Assembly (NCBI RefSeq): GCF_003201205.1
Contig: NZ_QICN01000002.1
Coordinates: forward strand, 235,780-299,779
DNA: 64,000 nucleotides
Reading direction: 5' to 3'
From: Sinimarinibacterium flocculans
Lineage (GTDB): Bacteria; Pseudomonadota; Gammaproteobacteria; Nevskiales; Nevskiaceae
Positions 1 to 10,600 of the stretch are shown here, piece after piece. The translations under genes and the position numbers were made by a program. The notes below the pieces were generated by a model, which ran no database searches, was not told the DNA's origin, and was given only the letters and a program-made list of their open reading frames with translations. Numbering within the stretch: position 1 is the stretch's first letter; each line of letters begins with the position of its first letter.

Positions 1-1225
1 CACCGGCGATCATGATCGGCTTGTGGTAGCCGCGGTTGCGCGCATCGGGCGTGATCTGCTCGAAGCTGCGGAAGTAGCCGGCGAGGTTCGGGCGGCCGAA
101 CTCGTTGTTGTACGCCGCCGCGCCAATCGGGCCTTCGAGCATGATGTCGAGGCTGCTGGCCATGCGCTCCGGCGTGCCCTGCGCCAGCAGCTCCGGCTGC
201 TGCTCCCAGGGCTGCTCGAAGCCGGGCACGCGCAGGTTGGACACCGAGAAGCCGCAGAGGCCGGCCTTGGGCTTGCCGCCGCGGCCGGTCGCGGCCTCGT
301 CGCGGATCTCGCCACCGGCGCCCGTACCGGCGCCCGGATGCGGCGAGATGCCGGTCGGGTGGTTATGCGTCTCCACCTTCATCAGGATGTGCACCGGCTC
401 GTCGTGCCGGCGCCAGACCTGATCGGCATCGGGGAACCAGCGCATGCCGCCATGCCCCTCGATCACCGCGGCGTTGTCCTTGTACGCCGACAGCACGCCC
501 TCCGGGGCCGCCGCATGCGTCATGCGGATCATGCCGAACAGCGAGTGCGGCTGGGTTTCGCCGTCCACCGTGAACTCGGCATTGAAGATCTTGTGCCGGC
601 AATGCTCGCTGTTGACCTGCGCGAACATCATCAGCTCGGCGTCGGTCGGGTTGCGGCCGGCGGAGCCGTAGTGCTGCGCCAGATACGCGATCTCGTCGTC
701 CGACAACGCCAGGCCCCAGTCGCGGTTCGCCGCAGCCAGGGCATCGGCACCGCCGGCGAGCACGTCCACCGTCCGCAGCCCGCGGCGCGGCTGGCCGTCG
801 AAGACATGTTGCAACTGATCGGGCGCCGTCAGCACCGACTCCATCATCGGATCGTGCAGCAGGGCGGCGGCCGCCTCCGGCAACGCGTCGATGCCGTGCA
901 GACGATAGACGCGCCCCAGCTCGATGCGGCGGACACCGGTCAGGCCGCAGACGCGGGCGATGTCGGTGGCCTTGCTCGACCATGGCGAGGTCGTGCCCAG
1001 GCGCGGCACGACGTAGACCTGCGCGTCGGCCGCGTCGATCGCGTCCGGACCGGGGCCGAGCAGTCGGCGAAGGGCGTCCGTCCCGACACCATCGGCATCG
1101 ATCAGGAAGAGGTCCCGCGCATCCAGTCCGGTAAGCCCCGGGGCATGCAACCGCAGCGCGGCCAGCAGACGGGCGATACGGAAGGCCGAGAGCGATTCGG
1201 CGCCGGGCAGGACGATGACGGACAT
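1..1225 (-). CDS. purL: Phosphoribosylformylglycinamidine synthase, N-terminal part (runs off left edge)
   Basis: PurL makes formylglycinamidine ribonucleotide from FGAR, glutamine and ATP in purine synthesis. The minus-strand frame is open from an ATG at 1225 to the window edge, giving the first 408 residues. Characteristic PurL stretches are visible in order: [12 protein letters not shown], then [20 protein letters not shown] and [13 protein letters not shown], which belong to the linker and first AIR-synthase-like domain. The N terminus ([15 protein letters not shown]) matches the long single-chain form of about 1300 residues used by gammaproteobacteria; the glutaminase end lies outside the window. 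It follows a hydrolase gene on the same strand after about 110 bases. No clear ribosome binding site was seen before the ATG. Confidence 0.96.
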   Translation of the reverse strand, partial: MSVIVLPGAESLSAFRIARLLAALRLHAPGLTGLDARDLFLIDADGVGTDALRRLLGPGPDAIDAADAQVYVVPRLGTTSPWSSKATDIARVCGLTGVRRIELGRVYRLHGIDALPEAAAALLHDPMMESVLTAPDQLQHVFDGQPRRGLRTVDVLAGGADALAAANRDWGLALSDDEIAYLAQHYGSAGRNPTDAELMMFAQVNSEHCRHKIFNAEFTVDGETQPHSLFGMIRMTHAAAPEGVLSAYKDNAAVIEGHGGMRWFPDADQVWRRHDEPVHILMKVETHNHPTGISPHPGAGTGAGGEIRDEAATGRGGKPKAGLCGFSVSNLRVPGFEQPWEQQPELLAQGTPERMASSLDIMLEGPIGAAAYNNEFGRPNLAGYFRSFEQITPDARNRGYHKPIMIAG

Positions 1226-1333
1226 GGAAATTCTGGGCTCGAGGTCGCCGGCGGCGGACCGCCGGGGTGCGCGGGGCGCCATTTTCGCATGTTGTGCCCG
1301 CGCCGGCCGCAGATCACCTGCCGACGCAGCCGC

Positions 1334-2095
1334 TCAGACCACCTCGCGCCAGTCCAGCCCTGCGTCCTGCCTGGCGCAAACGATCCACTCGTCGTCGGCG
1401 TCGATGGCCTCCACGACGATCCGCCGGGCCAGTTCCGGACAGTTGTTGGTCTCGGACAGGTGGGTCAGCACCAAGTGCTGAAGGCGCGAAACCGCGTAGC
1501 CATGAAGCAGGCCGGCTGCCTGCGCGTTCGACAGATGTCCGCGACTGCCACCAACCCGGCGCTTGAGCGCTTCCGGATACGGCCCGTCGCTCAGCATCTG
1601 CGGATCGTGGTTGCACTCCAGCATCAGGGCGTCGCAGTCCGCCAGCACGCTGCGCATGTGCGGCGTCACGTGCCCGGCGTCCGAGAGCACCCCCAGCCGC
1701 AGGTTCTCGTGGGCGATCACGTACTGGCAGGGCTCGCGCGCGTCGTGCGGCACCGGGTACGGCTGGATTCCCAGCGCGCCGATCGTGAAGTGCTGGTGCG
1801 GCGAGAAGCGCAGCGCATGCGGCACGGCGCGATCCTTCCAGGCCGCATAGGAACCATGCGTCATCCACACCGGAATCCGGTACCGGCGCGCGAGCCGGGC
1901 GACGCCGCCCAGATGATCGCCATGCTCGTGGGTCACCAGGATCGCATCGAGCGCCTGCGGCTCGACACCGAGCCGCTGCAGGCGCTGCTCGGTGTCGCCG
2001 AGATTGAAACCGCAATCGATCAGGATGCGCGTACCGCCGGCCTCGACCAGGGTGGCATTACCCTTGGAGCCGGAGCCCAGCATGGCGAAGCGCAT
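1334..2095 (-). CDS. Metallo-beta-lactamase-fold hydrolase (YycJ/WalJ-like)
   Basis: This 253-residue cytoplasmic protein carries the metal-binding motif THEHGDHLGG near residue 57 and further conserved His/Asp positions (VPHD, LSDAGH, LECNHD, LTHLSETN). This is the pattern of the short YycJ/WalJ/VicX branch of the metallo-beta-lactamase superfamily. Members are predicted phosphodiesterases or nucleases; the substrate here cannot be told from sequence. The ATG at 2095 overlaps the TGA of the DUF1820 gene (TGATG), so the two are probably translationally coupled. An in-frame GTG one codon upstream is less likely. purL follows downstream on the same strand. Confidence 0.9.
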   Translation of the reverse strand: MRFAMLGSGSKGNATLVEAGGTRILIDCGFNLGDTEQRLQRLGVEPQALDAILVTHEHGDHLGGVARLARRYRIPVWMTHGSYAAWKDRAVPHALRFSPHQHFTIGALGIQPYPVPHDAREPCQYVIAHENLRLGVLSDAGHVTPHMRSVLADCDALMLECNHDPQMLSDGPYPEALKRRVGGSRGHLSNAQAAGLLHGYAVSRLQHLVLTHLSETNNCPELARRIVVEAIDADDEWIVCARQDAGLDWREVV

Positions 2096-2436
2096 CACTT
2101 CTTCGCGTCGCCGCCGAAGTTGTAGACCGGGAACGGCGTGACCTTGGACCCGCCGTCGACGCCGCCGACGATACGCGCCGGACCGCGCTTGCTGACCTCA
2201 TCGATGCGCACGACCGCATGCACGGGGACGTAGAAGCGCTCGACGTCGGCAAACTCGTTCTTGAGTTTCTCTTCGCTGGTATCGACGACGACCGTCGTCT
2301 TTTCACCGAACACGAGCTTGCCGATCTCGACGAATCCGAGCATGCCGCCGCCGTGGGTGACTTCGCGGGCGTAGATCTCGTAGACCTGCCCCTGGTTCAT
2401 GAAGGTGACGCGATAAAGACGATGCTTGGCGGACAT
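2095..2436 (-). CDS. DUF1820 family protein
   Basis: This 113-residue protein matches the DUF1820 family of small gammaproteobacterial proteins, with the typical opening YRVTFMNQGQVYEIYAREV followed by GMLGFVEIGKLVFGE. It has no signal peptide, no membrane segment and no recognisable catalytic motif, and the function of the family is unknown to me. It is the first gene of a probable DUF1820-hydrolase(-purL) unit and diverges from the DUF1302 gene across about 200 bases. Confidence 0.9.
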   Translation of the reverse strand: MSAKHRLYRVTFMNQGQVYEIYAREVTHGGGMLGFVEIGKLVFGEKTTVVVDTSEEKLKNEFADVERFYVPVHAVVRIDEVSKRGPARIVGGVDGGSKVTPFPVYNFGGDAKK

Positions 2437-2637
2437 GGGCTCGGCTGGTGTTCGACTGCGGCGATTCTACCTGCGCCCGTTGCGATGATCGCAGGCTCGC
2501 CGTACAGCAACACGCGCAAATCTCCTACATCGCACGCGTCGTGATGCCGCCGAAGGCGTGCTAAGGTGCCGCGCCCGCGGCGCCCCGGCGGCTTCCGACC
2601 GGACGCATCGCGCCCCCCGAAATCGCCCAAAAACACC

Positions 2638-5178
2638 ATGCAACGAGCAACTTCGATGCTGTGCCGGCTGCTGGCCGCCGGTGCGCTGGCCTGTACTTCG
2701 AGTGTCTTTGCCCTGAGCTTCGAGCTCGACGATGGCGGCGAGTGGCAAGGTGTGCTCAACACCACGATCACCCTCGGCGCCGGCTGGCGCATGCAGGACC
2801 GCGCCGCAGACCTCGTCGGCAAGTCCAACCTCGACCCCGAGGTCTGCACGCGCCAGTTCCAGTCCTGCCAGGGCCTGTTCCGCGAGCAAAGCTATCCGGC
2901 GGCGCATCTGGCCGCTGCTCCGGGCCAGCTGACGATGCGTGCCGACGACGGCAACCTCAACTACGACAAGCACGATGTGTTCTCGGGCGTGGTCAAGGCC
3001 ACCCAGGACCTCACGCTGACCTGGCGTGACTTCGGCTTCTTTGCGCGCTGGCTGTACTTCTACGACTTCGTCAACAACGAGTTCACCGAGTATCGTCCCA
3101 ACACGGTCACGCCCGGCAACGCCGGCGACGTCGGCTACAGCGACGATCCGATCGCGAACTACTACTGGCGCAACGGGCTGCGTACCTACGGTCCCGGCGG
3201 CGTCGTGCGCTCCGAGCGCGCCGACGGCGAGACGCTGCGCCAGGTCGGCACCGACCTGCAGCTGCTGGACTTCAATTTCTACGGCGTGCTGCCCTTCGTC
3301 GGCGAGCGCGAGCTGCGCTTCAAGCTCGGGCGGCAGCTCGTCAACTGGGGCGAGTCGACGCTGCTGGCGATCAACAGCGTCAACCAGGCCAACCCGGTCA
3401 ACGCCAACAACCTGTACCGCATCGGCACCCAGGTGGAGGAGGTGTTCACGCCGGTCGGCATGGTGTTCCTGAGCACCGAGCCGTTCTACAACGCGACGGT
3501 CGAGTTCTACTACCAGTACGAATGGGCGCCTGTGGAAGCGCCGACGCCCGGCAGCTACTTCGGCTTCGTCGATCTGGGCACGAACAACGTCAACAACTCG
3601 GTGAACCTGAGCTTCGGCAGTTCGCCCGACGATCCGGATCGCGCCTTCGTCGGCGACACGCCGGCCGAGCAGAGCGGCTACCTCGACAACCCGCTGACGC
3701 TGATCACGCCGACCTCGGGCACCGTGCGCCGTCTTGAGGACTGGGAACCGGACGATCAGGGACAATTCGGCGCCGCGTTCAAGTACTACGCCGAGAATCT
3801 CAACAACGGCACCGAGTTCGGCGTCTACTTCATGAACTACCACTCGAAGCTGCCGTACGTCAGCTTCTTTTCGGCGCCGGCGTCATGCGCGCGCCGCGAG
3901 GGCAACAGTCTGGGCATCGACGCGCGCAACACCACGGAGTTCCTGCGCGCGTGCCCGAACCTGCCGGTCGCCGCCAATGGGGCGGCACGCAACCAGCTGA
4001 CCCTCGACGCGCTGCAGCTCGGCCTCAATCGCCCGGGCATCCTGCTCGACCTCGGCCTCAACCTGCCGGGTCTTCTGAACCTGTTGACCGGCAACGCCAA
4101 CCAGCCGTATTCGAACGCGGTAGCCCTCGACGGCCCGCAGATCGTGTTCGAGTATCCCGAAGACCTCCAGATGTACGGCTTCAGCTTCAACACCACGCTC
4201 GGCGACTACTCGATCCAGGGTGAAATCGCCTACCGGCCGAAGCTGCCAATGCAGGTGTCGATCGCCGACCTGTCATTCGCCGCGCTGGGCACGACGCTGA
4301 CCCGCTGCCATGACCCTGCGCTCGGCTGCTTCGGCACCACCGCAGGCTCGGGCTTCGACGAAAACGGCAATCGGGTGTTCTACGGCAGCAGCGACTTCGT
4401 CCCGGCCGCCGGCCAGGTCGGCTTCAATGACACCCTCAATCTGCTGGTCGGTCACGTGCCCGGCTCGGCGCGCTCGTTCCCGAACTTCATCATCCCCTAC
4501 CGCGGCGGCACCGTCGGCGAAAACGCGCCGACCGACTTCGACGCCGCGCTCGACCGCAGTAATCCTGGCTACCTCCGCGGCTACGAGGAATTCGAGACCT
4601 ACCAGTTCAACTTCGGCTTCACCCGCGTCTACGGCAATACCGAGAACCCGTTTGGCGCCGACCAGGTCCAGTTCGTCGGCGAGTTCGGCGCCACCTGGAT
4701 TCCGGGGCTGCCGGCCATCGACGAGCTGCAGATCGACGCCCCCGGCGTCTACACCCACGCCAGCGCCGGCGCCGACGGCACTGGCGCCGACGGCTCGCGG
4801 CTGGCGTGCTCGACCGTGGTCGCCTGCTCGATCGGACCGGACGGCCTGCGCTTCAATCCGACCCAGGCTGATACCGACGCCTTCGTCGACGATTTTTCCT
4901 GGGGTTATCGGCTGATTGCCATCATCAAGTACGAAGGTGTCTACGGCCCGTTCTCGGTGCAGCCGTTCATCGTCTGGAGCCATGACGTCGGCGGCACCGC
5001 ACCGGGCCCGGCCGAGAACTTCGTCGAGGGCCGCAAGCAAGCTCTGGTCAACATCGAAACCCGTTACCGCAGCGCCCTGTCCCTGACCCTCGGCTATGGC
5101 TGGTATTTCGGCGGGGGCGCTTACAACCTCTACCGGGACCGCGACTACGCGCAGGCCTTCGTCAAATATCAGTTCTGA
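2638..5178 (+). CDS. DUF1302 outer-membrane protein
   Basis: The protein has 846 residues, with a Sec signal peptide over about residues 1-23 (cleaved after SSVFA). The mature start LSFELDDGGEWQGVLNTTIT and later GRQLVNWGESTLLAINSVNQ and QVEEVFTPVGMVFL are typical of DUF1302. The C terminus ends AFVKYQF, the aromatic end expected of an outer-membrane beta barrel. In other proteobacteria DUF1302 genes often pair with DUF1329 genes and with growth on sterols, lipids or aromatics; no DUF1329 partner is present here. I chose the ATG at 2638 because it begins the signal peptide, although the frame is open 24 codons further upstream. Two Cys pairs (residues 69-76 and around 430-446) are exported and may form disulfides. 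A transport or adhesion role is inference. Confidence 0.9.
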   Translation: MQRATSMLCRLLAAGALACTSSVFALSFELDDGGEWQGVLNTTITLGAGWRMQDRAADLVGKSNLDPEVCTRQFQSCQGLFREQSYPAAHLAAAPGQLTMRADDGNLNYDKHDVFSGVVKATQDLTLTWRDFGFFARWLYFYDFVNNEFTEYRPNTVTPGNAGDVGYSDDPIANYYWRNGLRTYGPGGVVRSERADGETLRQVGTDLQLLDFNFYGVLPFVGERELRFKLGRQLVNWGESTLLAINSVNQANPVNANNLYRIGTQVEEVFTPVGMVFLSTEPFYNATVEFYYQYEWAPVEAPTPGSYFGFVDLGTNNVNNSVNLSFGSSPDDPDRAFVGDTPAEQSGYLDNPLTLITPTSGTVRRLEDWEPDDQGQFGAAFKYYAENLNNGTEFGVYFMNYHSKLPYVSFFSAPASCARREGNSLGIDARNTTEFLRACPNLPVAANGAARNQLTLDALQLGLNRPGILLDLGLNLPGLLNLLTGNANQPYSNAVALDGPQIVFEYPEDLQMYGFSFNTTLGDYSIQGEIAYRPKLPMQVSIADLSFAALGTTLTRCHDPALGCFGTTAGSGFDENGNRVFYGSSDFVPAAGQVGFNDTLNLLVGHVPGSARSFPNFIIPYRGGTVGENAPTDFDAALDRSNPGYLRGYEEFETYQFNFGFTRVYGNTENPFGADQVQFVGEFGATWIPGLPAIDELQIDAPGVYTHASAGADGTGADGSRLACSTVVACSIGPDGLRFNPTQADTDAFVDDFSWGYRLIAIIKYEGVYGPFSVQPFIVWSHDVGGTAPGPAENFVEGRKQALVNIETRYRSALSLTLGYGWYFGGGAYNLYRDRDYAQAFVKYQF

Positions 5179-5281
5179 TTCGACGACGTAGGGCATTCCC
5201 CTACATTTGCAGGAATAGGACTGCAGGCCTGCAAAGGCTTGGAGCCGAATTAACCTTTCGTTCACCTCGTGTCGGAAGCAG

Positions 5282-5311
5282 CTGACACAAAAGGGCAATC
5301 ATCGCTAGGAT
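5282..5311 (+). promoter_or_regulatory. Candidate sigma-70 promoter for the OmpA-family gene
   Basis: A -35-like CTGACA at 5282-5287 and a -10-like TAGGAT at 5306-5311 are 18 bases apart, in the 228-base gap before the OmpA-family gene. A 12-bp palindrome TGCAGGCCTGCA lies just upstream near 5221-5232, inside a wider TTTGCAGG/CCTGCAAAG inverted repeat. This is a match by eye only. Confidence 0.35.
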
Positions 5312-5406
5312 AATGCCCCCAGAATGTACACGGGATGCGGCAGTGTCACGGGTGCGCCGCCGTCTCACCCCCCCCTAATAAACATCCGACGCAGTTGGGA
5401 GAGTTC

Positions 5407-6462
5407 ATGAAGCTCGCACGTCTTTGCATCGTGGGCGCGGCTGCCGCGTTCACCTCCGCTCCGGCCATGGCCGAAACCGCACGCCTTGTCTCGCCGAGCT
5501 ACCTCGCGATCTTGGGCGGCTACACCTTCGCCGACGACGAGCGCGGTGGCGAGGATCTGGAATACGCCACCGGCGTCCAGCTGCTCTACGGCAGCCTGTT
5601 CGACGATAGCCAGTGGGGCTTCGAGGTCGGCGTCATTCTCGATAACTTCGAAACCGACAAGACCGGCTCGGTCGACTTCTACCGCAGCAGTGTCGGCCTC
5701 GACCTGACCTACAGCTTCGGTGACCGCAAGTCGTTCACGCCGTTCTTCATCGCCGGCATCGGCGGCGGCTACAACGACACCCTGCCGGACACCGAGGACG
5801 ACTGGTCGCTGCTGGCCAACGCCGGCTTCGGCTTCGTCTCCGGCCCGGTGACCGAGCGCGGCCAGATCCGTATCCGCGGCGAAGCCCGCTACGTCTACGA
5901 CGACTTCGAGGACGGTTTCGGCGAGCCGCGGATCAATCTCGGCATCGAGATCCCGCTGTTCGAAGAGCGTGAAGTCGAAATGCCGGCTGAAGCCGCGCCG
6001 CAGGTGGTCGAAGTGCCCACCGGCCTGATGGACTCCGACGGCGACGGCGTCGTCGACGAGAAGGATCAGTGCCCGGATACACCGGCCGGCGATCGCGTTG
6101 ACGGCAACGGCTGCACCCTCGACAGCGTCATCGAGCTCAAGGGCGTGACCTTCGAGTTCAACAAGACGCGCCTGCGTCCGGACGCCGAGACGATCCTGGC
6201 CTGGGCTGTGGACATCCTCAAGAAGTACCCGGACATGCAGGTCGAGATTGCCGGCCACACCGACAGCATCGGCAGCGACGAGTACAACCAGAAGCTGTCA
6301 GAGGGTCGCGCTCAGGCGGTCAAGGACTTCTTCGTCGCGCAGGGCATCCCGGAAAGCCAGATGACCGTCCAGGGCTATGGCGAATCCGAGCCGCGTGACA
6401 CCAACGACACCGAAGAAGGCCGCGAGCGCAACCGCCGCGTCGAACTGCGCGTGCTGAACTAA
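5407..6462 (+). CDS. OmpA-family outer-membrane protein
   Basis: This 351-residue protein has a signal peptide (about residues 1-22, ending SAPAMA) and an N-terminal beta-barrel region of about 170 residues. A calcium-binding thrombospondin-3-type repeat (DSDGDGVVDEKDQCPDTPAG) follows, then a C-terminal OmpA domain that binds peptidoglycan (VEIAGHTDSIGSDEYN, then ERNRRVEL). It should anchor the outer membrane to the cell wall. The ATG at 5407 is preceded by a good ribosome binding site (GGGAGAG). An open frame upstream adds 24 residues but would bury the signal peptide. A lipoprotein gene starts 12 bases downstream, so the two are probably cotranscribed. Confidence 0.93.
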   Translation: MKLARLCIVGAAAAFTSAPAMAETARLVSPSYLAILGGYTFADDERGGEDLEYATGVQLLYGSLFDDSQWGFEVGVILDNFETDKTGSVDFYRSSVGLDLTYSFGDRKSFTPFFIAGIGGGYNDTLPDTEDDWSLLANAGFGFVSGPVTERGQIRIRGEARYVYDDFEDGFGEPRINLGIEIPLFEEREVEMPAEAAPQVVEVPTGLMDSDGDGVVDEKDQCPDTPAGDRVDGNGCTLDSVIELKGVTFEFNKTRLRPDAETILAWAVDILKKYPDMQVEIAGHTDSIGSDEYNQKLSEGRAQAVKDFFVAQGIPESQMTVQGYGESEPRDTNDTEEGRERNRRVELRVLN

Positions 6463-6474
6463 GGAACGACACAC

Positions 6475-7305
6475 ATGAAAACCAGCATGAAATACCAGAG
6501 CGCCCTGCTCGCTGTGCTGCTCGCGGCGGGTCTGGCCGGCTGCCAAGCCGACAGCGACATCGCCGGCCTTGGCGGCGATGTGGTCGAGGACTGCGGTGCC
6601 GACGGCGAGTGCGGCACCGATGATGACAATGGGGCTTTTGGTCCAAACGACGGCAGCGTGGAATCGCCCATATTCGTCGACAGCGACGGAGATGGCATTG
6701 CGGAGACGCCCGTGGCTGAAGGCCTCGGTTTTGTCTGCGAAGCGCGGGCGCCCTCGGGCTCGTCGACCATCGTTGGTTCAGGCGGCCTCGTCGGTGGCCC
6801 TCTGACCGACCTGCTCAATCTGCTCGGTGGCGACTCGCTGACCAGTTTGCTGAACAGCGTGACCTCTCCAGACAACGTCATTGACGGTCAACTGAGCACT
6901 TTCGCGACCTTCACAACAACGCTTGGCGGGCTCGGCTTGCTGAATTCGGTGGACTTGAATGTATTGTTTCCGGGAAGCATGAATTTGGTTGGGAGTTACG
7001 CCGTCTTCGGCATTTCTTTTCCCGGTGGCACGGTCGATCTATCGCTTGCAGACCAAGTCACGGTCTCCACTTTCCTTGGCAGTGACGAGCAGGAGCAAGT
7101 GGTACTGACTCGCGTCATCCTGGACCTGCTCGGCCAGAATCTTCTCGGCGGCGAGCCGGTGTGGTTTGGCCTGCAGGCGACCAAGAACTACGATCGCGTA
7201 GCCATCAGCGTCACTTCCGCACTTCTATCGGTCAACGTTGGAGAGCAACTGCACGTGCACGAACTGTGCCCAGGTGGCAGGTTCGTCACACCGCCGACCG
7301 GCTGA
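6475..7305 (+). CDS. Predicted lipoprotein of unknown function
   Basis: This 276-residue protein starts with a lipoprotein signal (lipobox LAGC, Cys at about residue 23). An acidic Cys-containing linker (CGADGECGTDDDNG) and a short calcium-loop-like stretch (DSDGDGIAETP) follow. The rest is a globular domain rich in Leu and Gly that I do not recognise. It lies 12 bases behind the OmpA-family gene and ahead of a strong terminator, so the pair forms an envelope operon. Codon use in 6890-7060 is less GC-rich than in neighbouring genes, which may mean recent transfer or relaxed selection. Function is unknown. Confidence 0.8.
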   Translation: MKTSMKYQSALLAVLLAAGLAGCQADSDIAGLGGDVVEDCGADGECGTDDDNGAFGPNDGSVESPIFVDSDGDGIAETPVAEGLGFVCEARAPSGSSTIVGSGGLVGGPLTDLLNLLGGDSLTSLLNSVTSPDNVIDGQLSTFATFTTTLGGLGLLNSVDLNVLFPGSMNLVGSYAVFGISFPGGTVDLSLADQVTVSTFLGSDEQEQVVLTRVILDLLGQNLLGGEPVWFGLQATKNYDRVAISVTSALLSVNVGEQLHVHELCPGGRFVTPPTG

Positions 7306-7330
7306 CGTCGAAGGCCAGATGGAAGCTGAT

Positions 7331-7359
7331 AACGGGCCACCTTCTGGTGGCCCGTTTTT
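7331..7359 (+). terminator. Rho-independent terminator of the OmpA/lipoprotein pair
   Basis: A perfect hairpin, AACGGGCCACC (7331-7341), loop TTCT, GGTGGCCCGTT (7346-7356), is followed directly by Ts. It lies 25 bases after the lipoprotein stop. Confidence 0.9.
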
Positions 7360-7691
7360 CGTGGCGGGTTGCAGATCGATGCGCGCCGATCGGTCACGCC
7401 CTGCCTCTGCAGATTCCGACTCGATGCCTGCTGTCGCGCCGCCCCCGGCCCGTCGCCCCTGGTCGCCATGGGTCAATCGTGGCGATCAGCGCGCTGCGCG
7501 AACGCTGCGGCGAGCCACCACATGTAAGCACAGGACTACAACCATGAGGGTTTAACTTAGTGTTTTTTTCTCCTGATCCTCTAGGGGTTATCACCCTTGT
7601 CCGACCTCCCGCATCGCGCGATAAATAGCGCCGATAGGGGATTCAAAGGGCACCGCTGCGGTTCCGCACGGGCAATCCAACGGGGTACGGG
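7360..7691. other. 332-base intergenic stretch before the M36 protease
   Basis: No convincing gene is present. The stretch has a short AT-rich patch (TTTAACTTAG then a T7 run, about 7553-7570) in otherwise GC-rich DNA, which may hold the protease promoter. I could not define -35 and -10 boxes with confidence. Confidence 0.4.
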
Positions 7692-10600
7692 ATGAGAACA
7701 CGAGCCAGCACCGCGCTGCTGTCGGCCGGGTTGACAGCGGCCGCGGCATTTTCCGCACAGGGGCAGACCGCCGCGGTGCGCCCCAACTACGACGCGTACT
7801 ACGCGCAGGCACACGCACAGACCGCCGGCAAGCGCGCAGACCTCCCCAAAGCGCGCTCCGCGCAGCTCCAGCAACACCGCTCGGCGCAAGGCTACGCCTC
7901 CACTTACGACCACCTGCTCGGCAGCCCGACGTTCCTGTGGGCCCATGATGCCCAGGCGGCAGCCGTGGGCCCGGTCATCGCCAAGGCCCTGCCGGAAGCA
8001 CTGGGGCGCGCATATCTGAGCCAGAAAGCCGCGGTCCTCGGACTGGACCGCCAGATGATCACCGACGCCAAGCTGATCGATACCCAGCTCACGCGACAGG
8101 GCGGCACCGTCTCGCGCTATCGGCAGCGTGTTGGCGACATCGAAGTCTTCAACCGCAGCCTCAACGTCCTTACCGACGGCGCCAACCGCCTGGTCGCCAT
8201 CTCCGGCAGCTTCCAGCGCGACGCCACGCTCGCAAAAGCCAGCGGCTTCAGCCTCGACGCCGGCAACGCCATTCGCACGGCCGTGGCCGACCTCGGTGGC
8301 AGCCTCAGCCCCAAGCTGCTGAGCAGCGAAAAGAAAGCCGGCGGCTATCTTTTGTACGGCGTGCTCGACAGCGCGCCCAACTACCTGCTGGAGCGCCCGG
8401 TCCGCCTCAAGCAGGTGTATTTCCCGCTCCCCGATCGTCTGGAACCAGCGTATTACCTGGAAGTGGTCGGACGGCCTGCCAGCCTGCAGCGACAGGACGG
8501 CTACGGCTACGTGATCTCGGCCAGCTCCGGCGAGATCCTGTTCCGCAACAGCCTGATCGCCTATGAGGGAGGGAACACCGCGTACACCTACCGCGTCTTC
8601 GCCGACGACGACGGCATTCATCAGCCCTATGACTCCCCGCTCGGCAACGCCGACGTGCCGTTTGCCGGCGCAGGACCGAACGACGTGCCGGCGCGTACCA
8701 GCGGCACCGCCAATCTCGTCACGCTGGTGAGCGGCCCGATCAGCACGGGTGATGCCTGGCTGCCGGATGGCGCCACCACCACGACCGGCAACCACGCGGA
8801 TGCCTATCTGGACTCCGGCCTGCAACTCGATCCGGGCATCTACTTGAACAACCAGCCGTTCAACTGGCCCGGTGACGGCTACGTGCCGTTCACCGGCGAC
8901 CTGCGCAGCGCGACCACCGGCGACACCACCTTCGATTACCCGATTCAGGCCGACGACGATCCATCCACGGCCGACGCCAAGCAGGCTGCCATCGTCAACC
9001 TGTTCTATATGCACAACTGGTTGCATGACTGGTGGTACGACCACGGGTTCAACGAAATCGCCGGCAATGCGCAGACCGACAACTACGGCCGCGGCGGCAT
9101 CGACGGCGATCCGATTCAGGCCCAGGGCCAGGACGGTGGCGGGCGCAACAACGCCAACATGCTGACCCCTGGCGACGGCAGCTCGCCACGCATGCAGATG
9201 TATCTTTTCGACGGCTCGATCTCAGGCGAGGTCTGCCAGCAGTCGCCGAACGACAACTGCCCGTCCACGGCGGCGGGCGACGGCTACCGCTTTTCCGGCG
9301 CCAGCTTCGGCCCGTCAGAGTTCGACGTCATCGGCGAGCTGGTGCTGATCGACGACGGCTCCGACCCGGTCACCAACGGCTGCAACGACGACCTGTTGAT
9401 CCAGGACCCGATCGGGCTGGGCCTGGTTCCCGACGTACCGCTGCCGGATCCGACGCTGGCGGGCCGCATCGTGCTGATCGACCGCGGAAGCTGCGCGTTC
9501 ACCACCAAGGAACAGTACGCCATGCTGTCCGGGGCGGCGGCGATGATCGTCGTCAACAACGGCGAGGGCGAGCCGTTAGCAATGGGCAACGCCGACATCC
9601 CGATCGACATCGGCTTCACCACCGACGGCCTTTACACGACACCGGCAGTGATGATCAGCAAGGCCAACGGCGACGCCCTCAAGGCGCAGCTCGCAGCCGG
9701 CGACAGCATCACCATGCACGTGCGCCGCGAGCCGTCGATTGACTACGACGGCACCCTCGACAATCTCGTGATCGCGCACGAGTACTTCCACTACGTCAGC
9801 AACCGCCTGGTCTCGGACGGTAACGGCCTGAGCAACAATCAGGGCCGCAGCCTCGGCGAAGGCTGGGGCGACATCTCTTCGTGGATGCTCTCTGTGCGCG
9901 AAGACGACGTCAATGTGCCCGGCAACCAGTCCTGGCAGGGCGCCTACCCGTCGGGCTACTACGTGCTCGACAGCTTCTACTACGGCATCCGCCGGATGCC
10001 GTACTCGGCGGACTTCAGCAAAAACCTGCTGACCTTCAAGCACATCGAGAACGGCGTGGCGCTGGAAGGTGACGCACCGGTCGGCTTCGGCACCGATGGC
10101 GCGACCAATTCCGCAGTGCACAACGCGGGTGAAGTGTGGGCAAACACGATGCTTCACGCGTACACGATGCTGCTGAACCGGCCGGAACTGTCGTTCTCCG
10201 AGGCACAGTCGCGGATGAAGGACTACATCATCTGCGGCATGAAGATGACACCCGCCTCGCCCACCTTCACCGAAGCACGCGATGGCGTGCTGGCCTGTGC
10301 CAAAGCGGCCGACCTCAACGACTTCGGGGTCATGGCCAAGGCCTTCGCACTGCGCGGCATGGGCATCGATGCCGTGTCGCCGGCACGCAACAGCACCGAC
10401 CACGCCAACGTCGTCGAAAGCTACATCGCATTGGCCGCCGAACCGCCGACGCTGGAATTGGTGCTCGCCGCCAGCGGCGACGATGCCTGTGACCATGACG
10501 GCATTCTTGATGCCGGCGAAACTGGCGTACTGACCTTCTCGCTGCGGAACAACGGGGCCTACACTTCGGGCGAAATGCTCACCGCCAGACTGAGCGCCAG

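Noticed and set aside
23-2125. A 700-codon open frame on the plus strand.
   Set aside because: It is antisense to purL and the metallo-beta-lactamase-fold gene, which have clear family motifs; its product is Arg/His/Gln-rich without motifs, as expected from GC-rich DNA.
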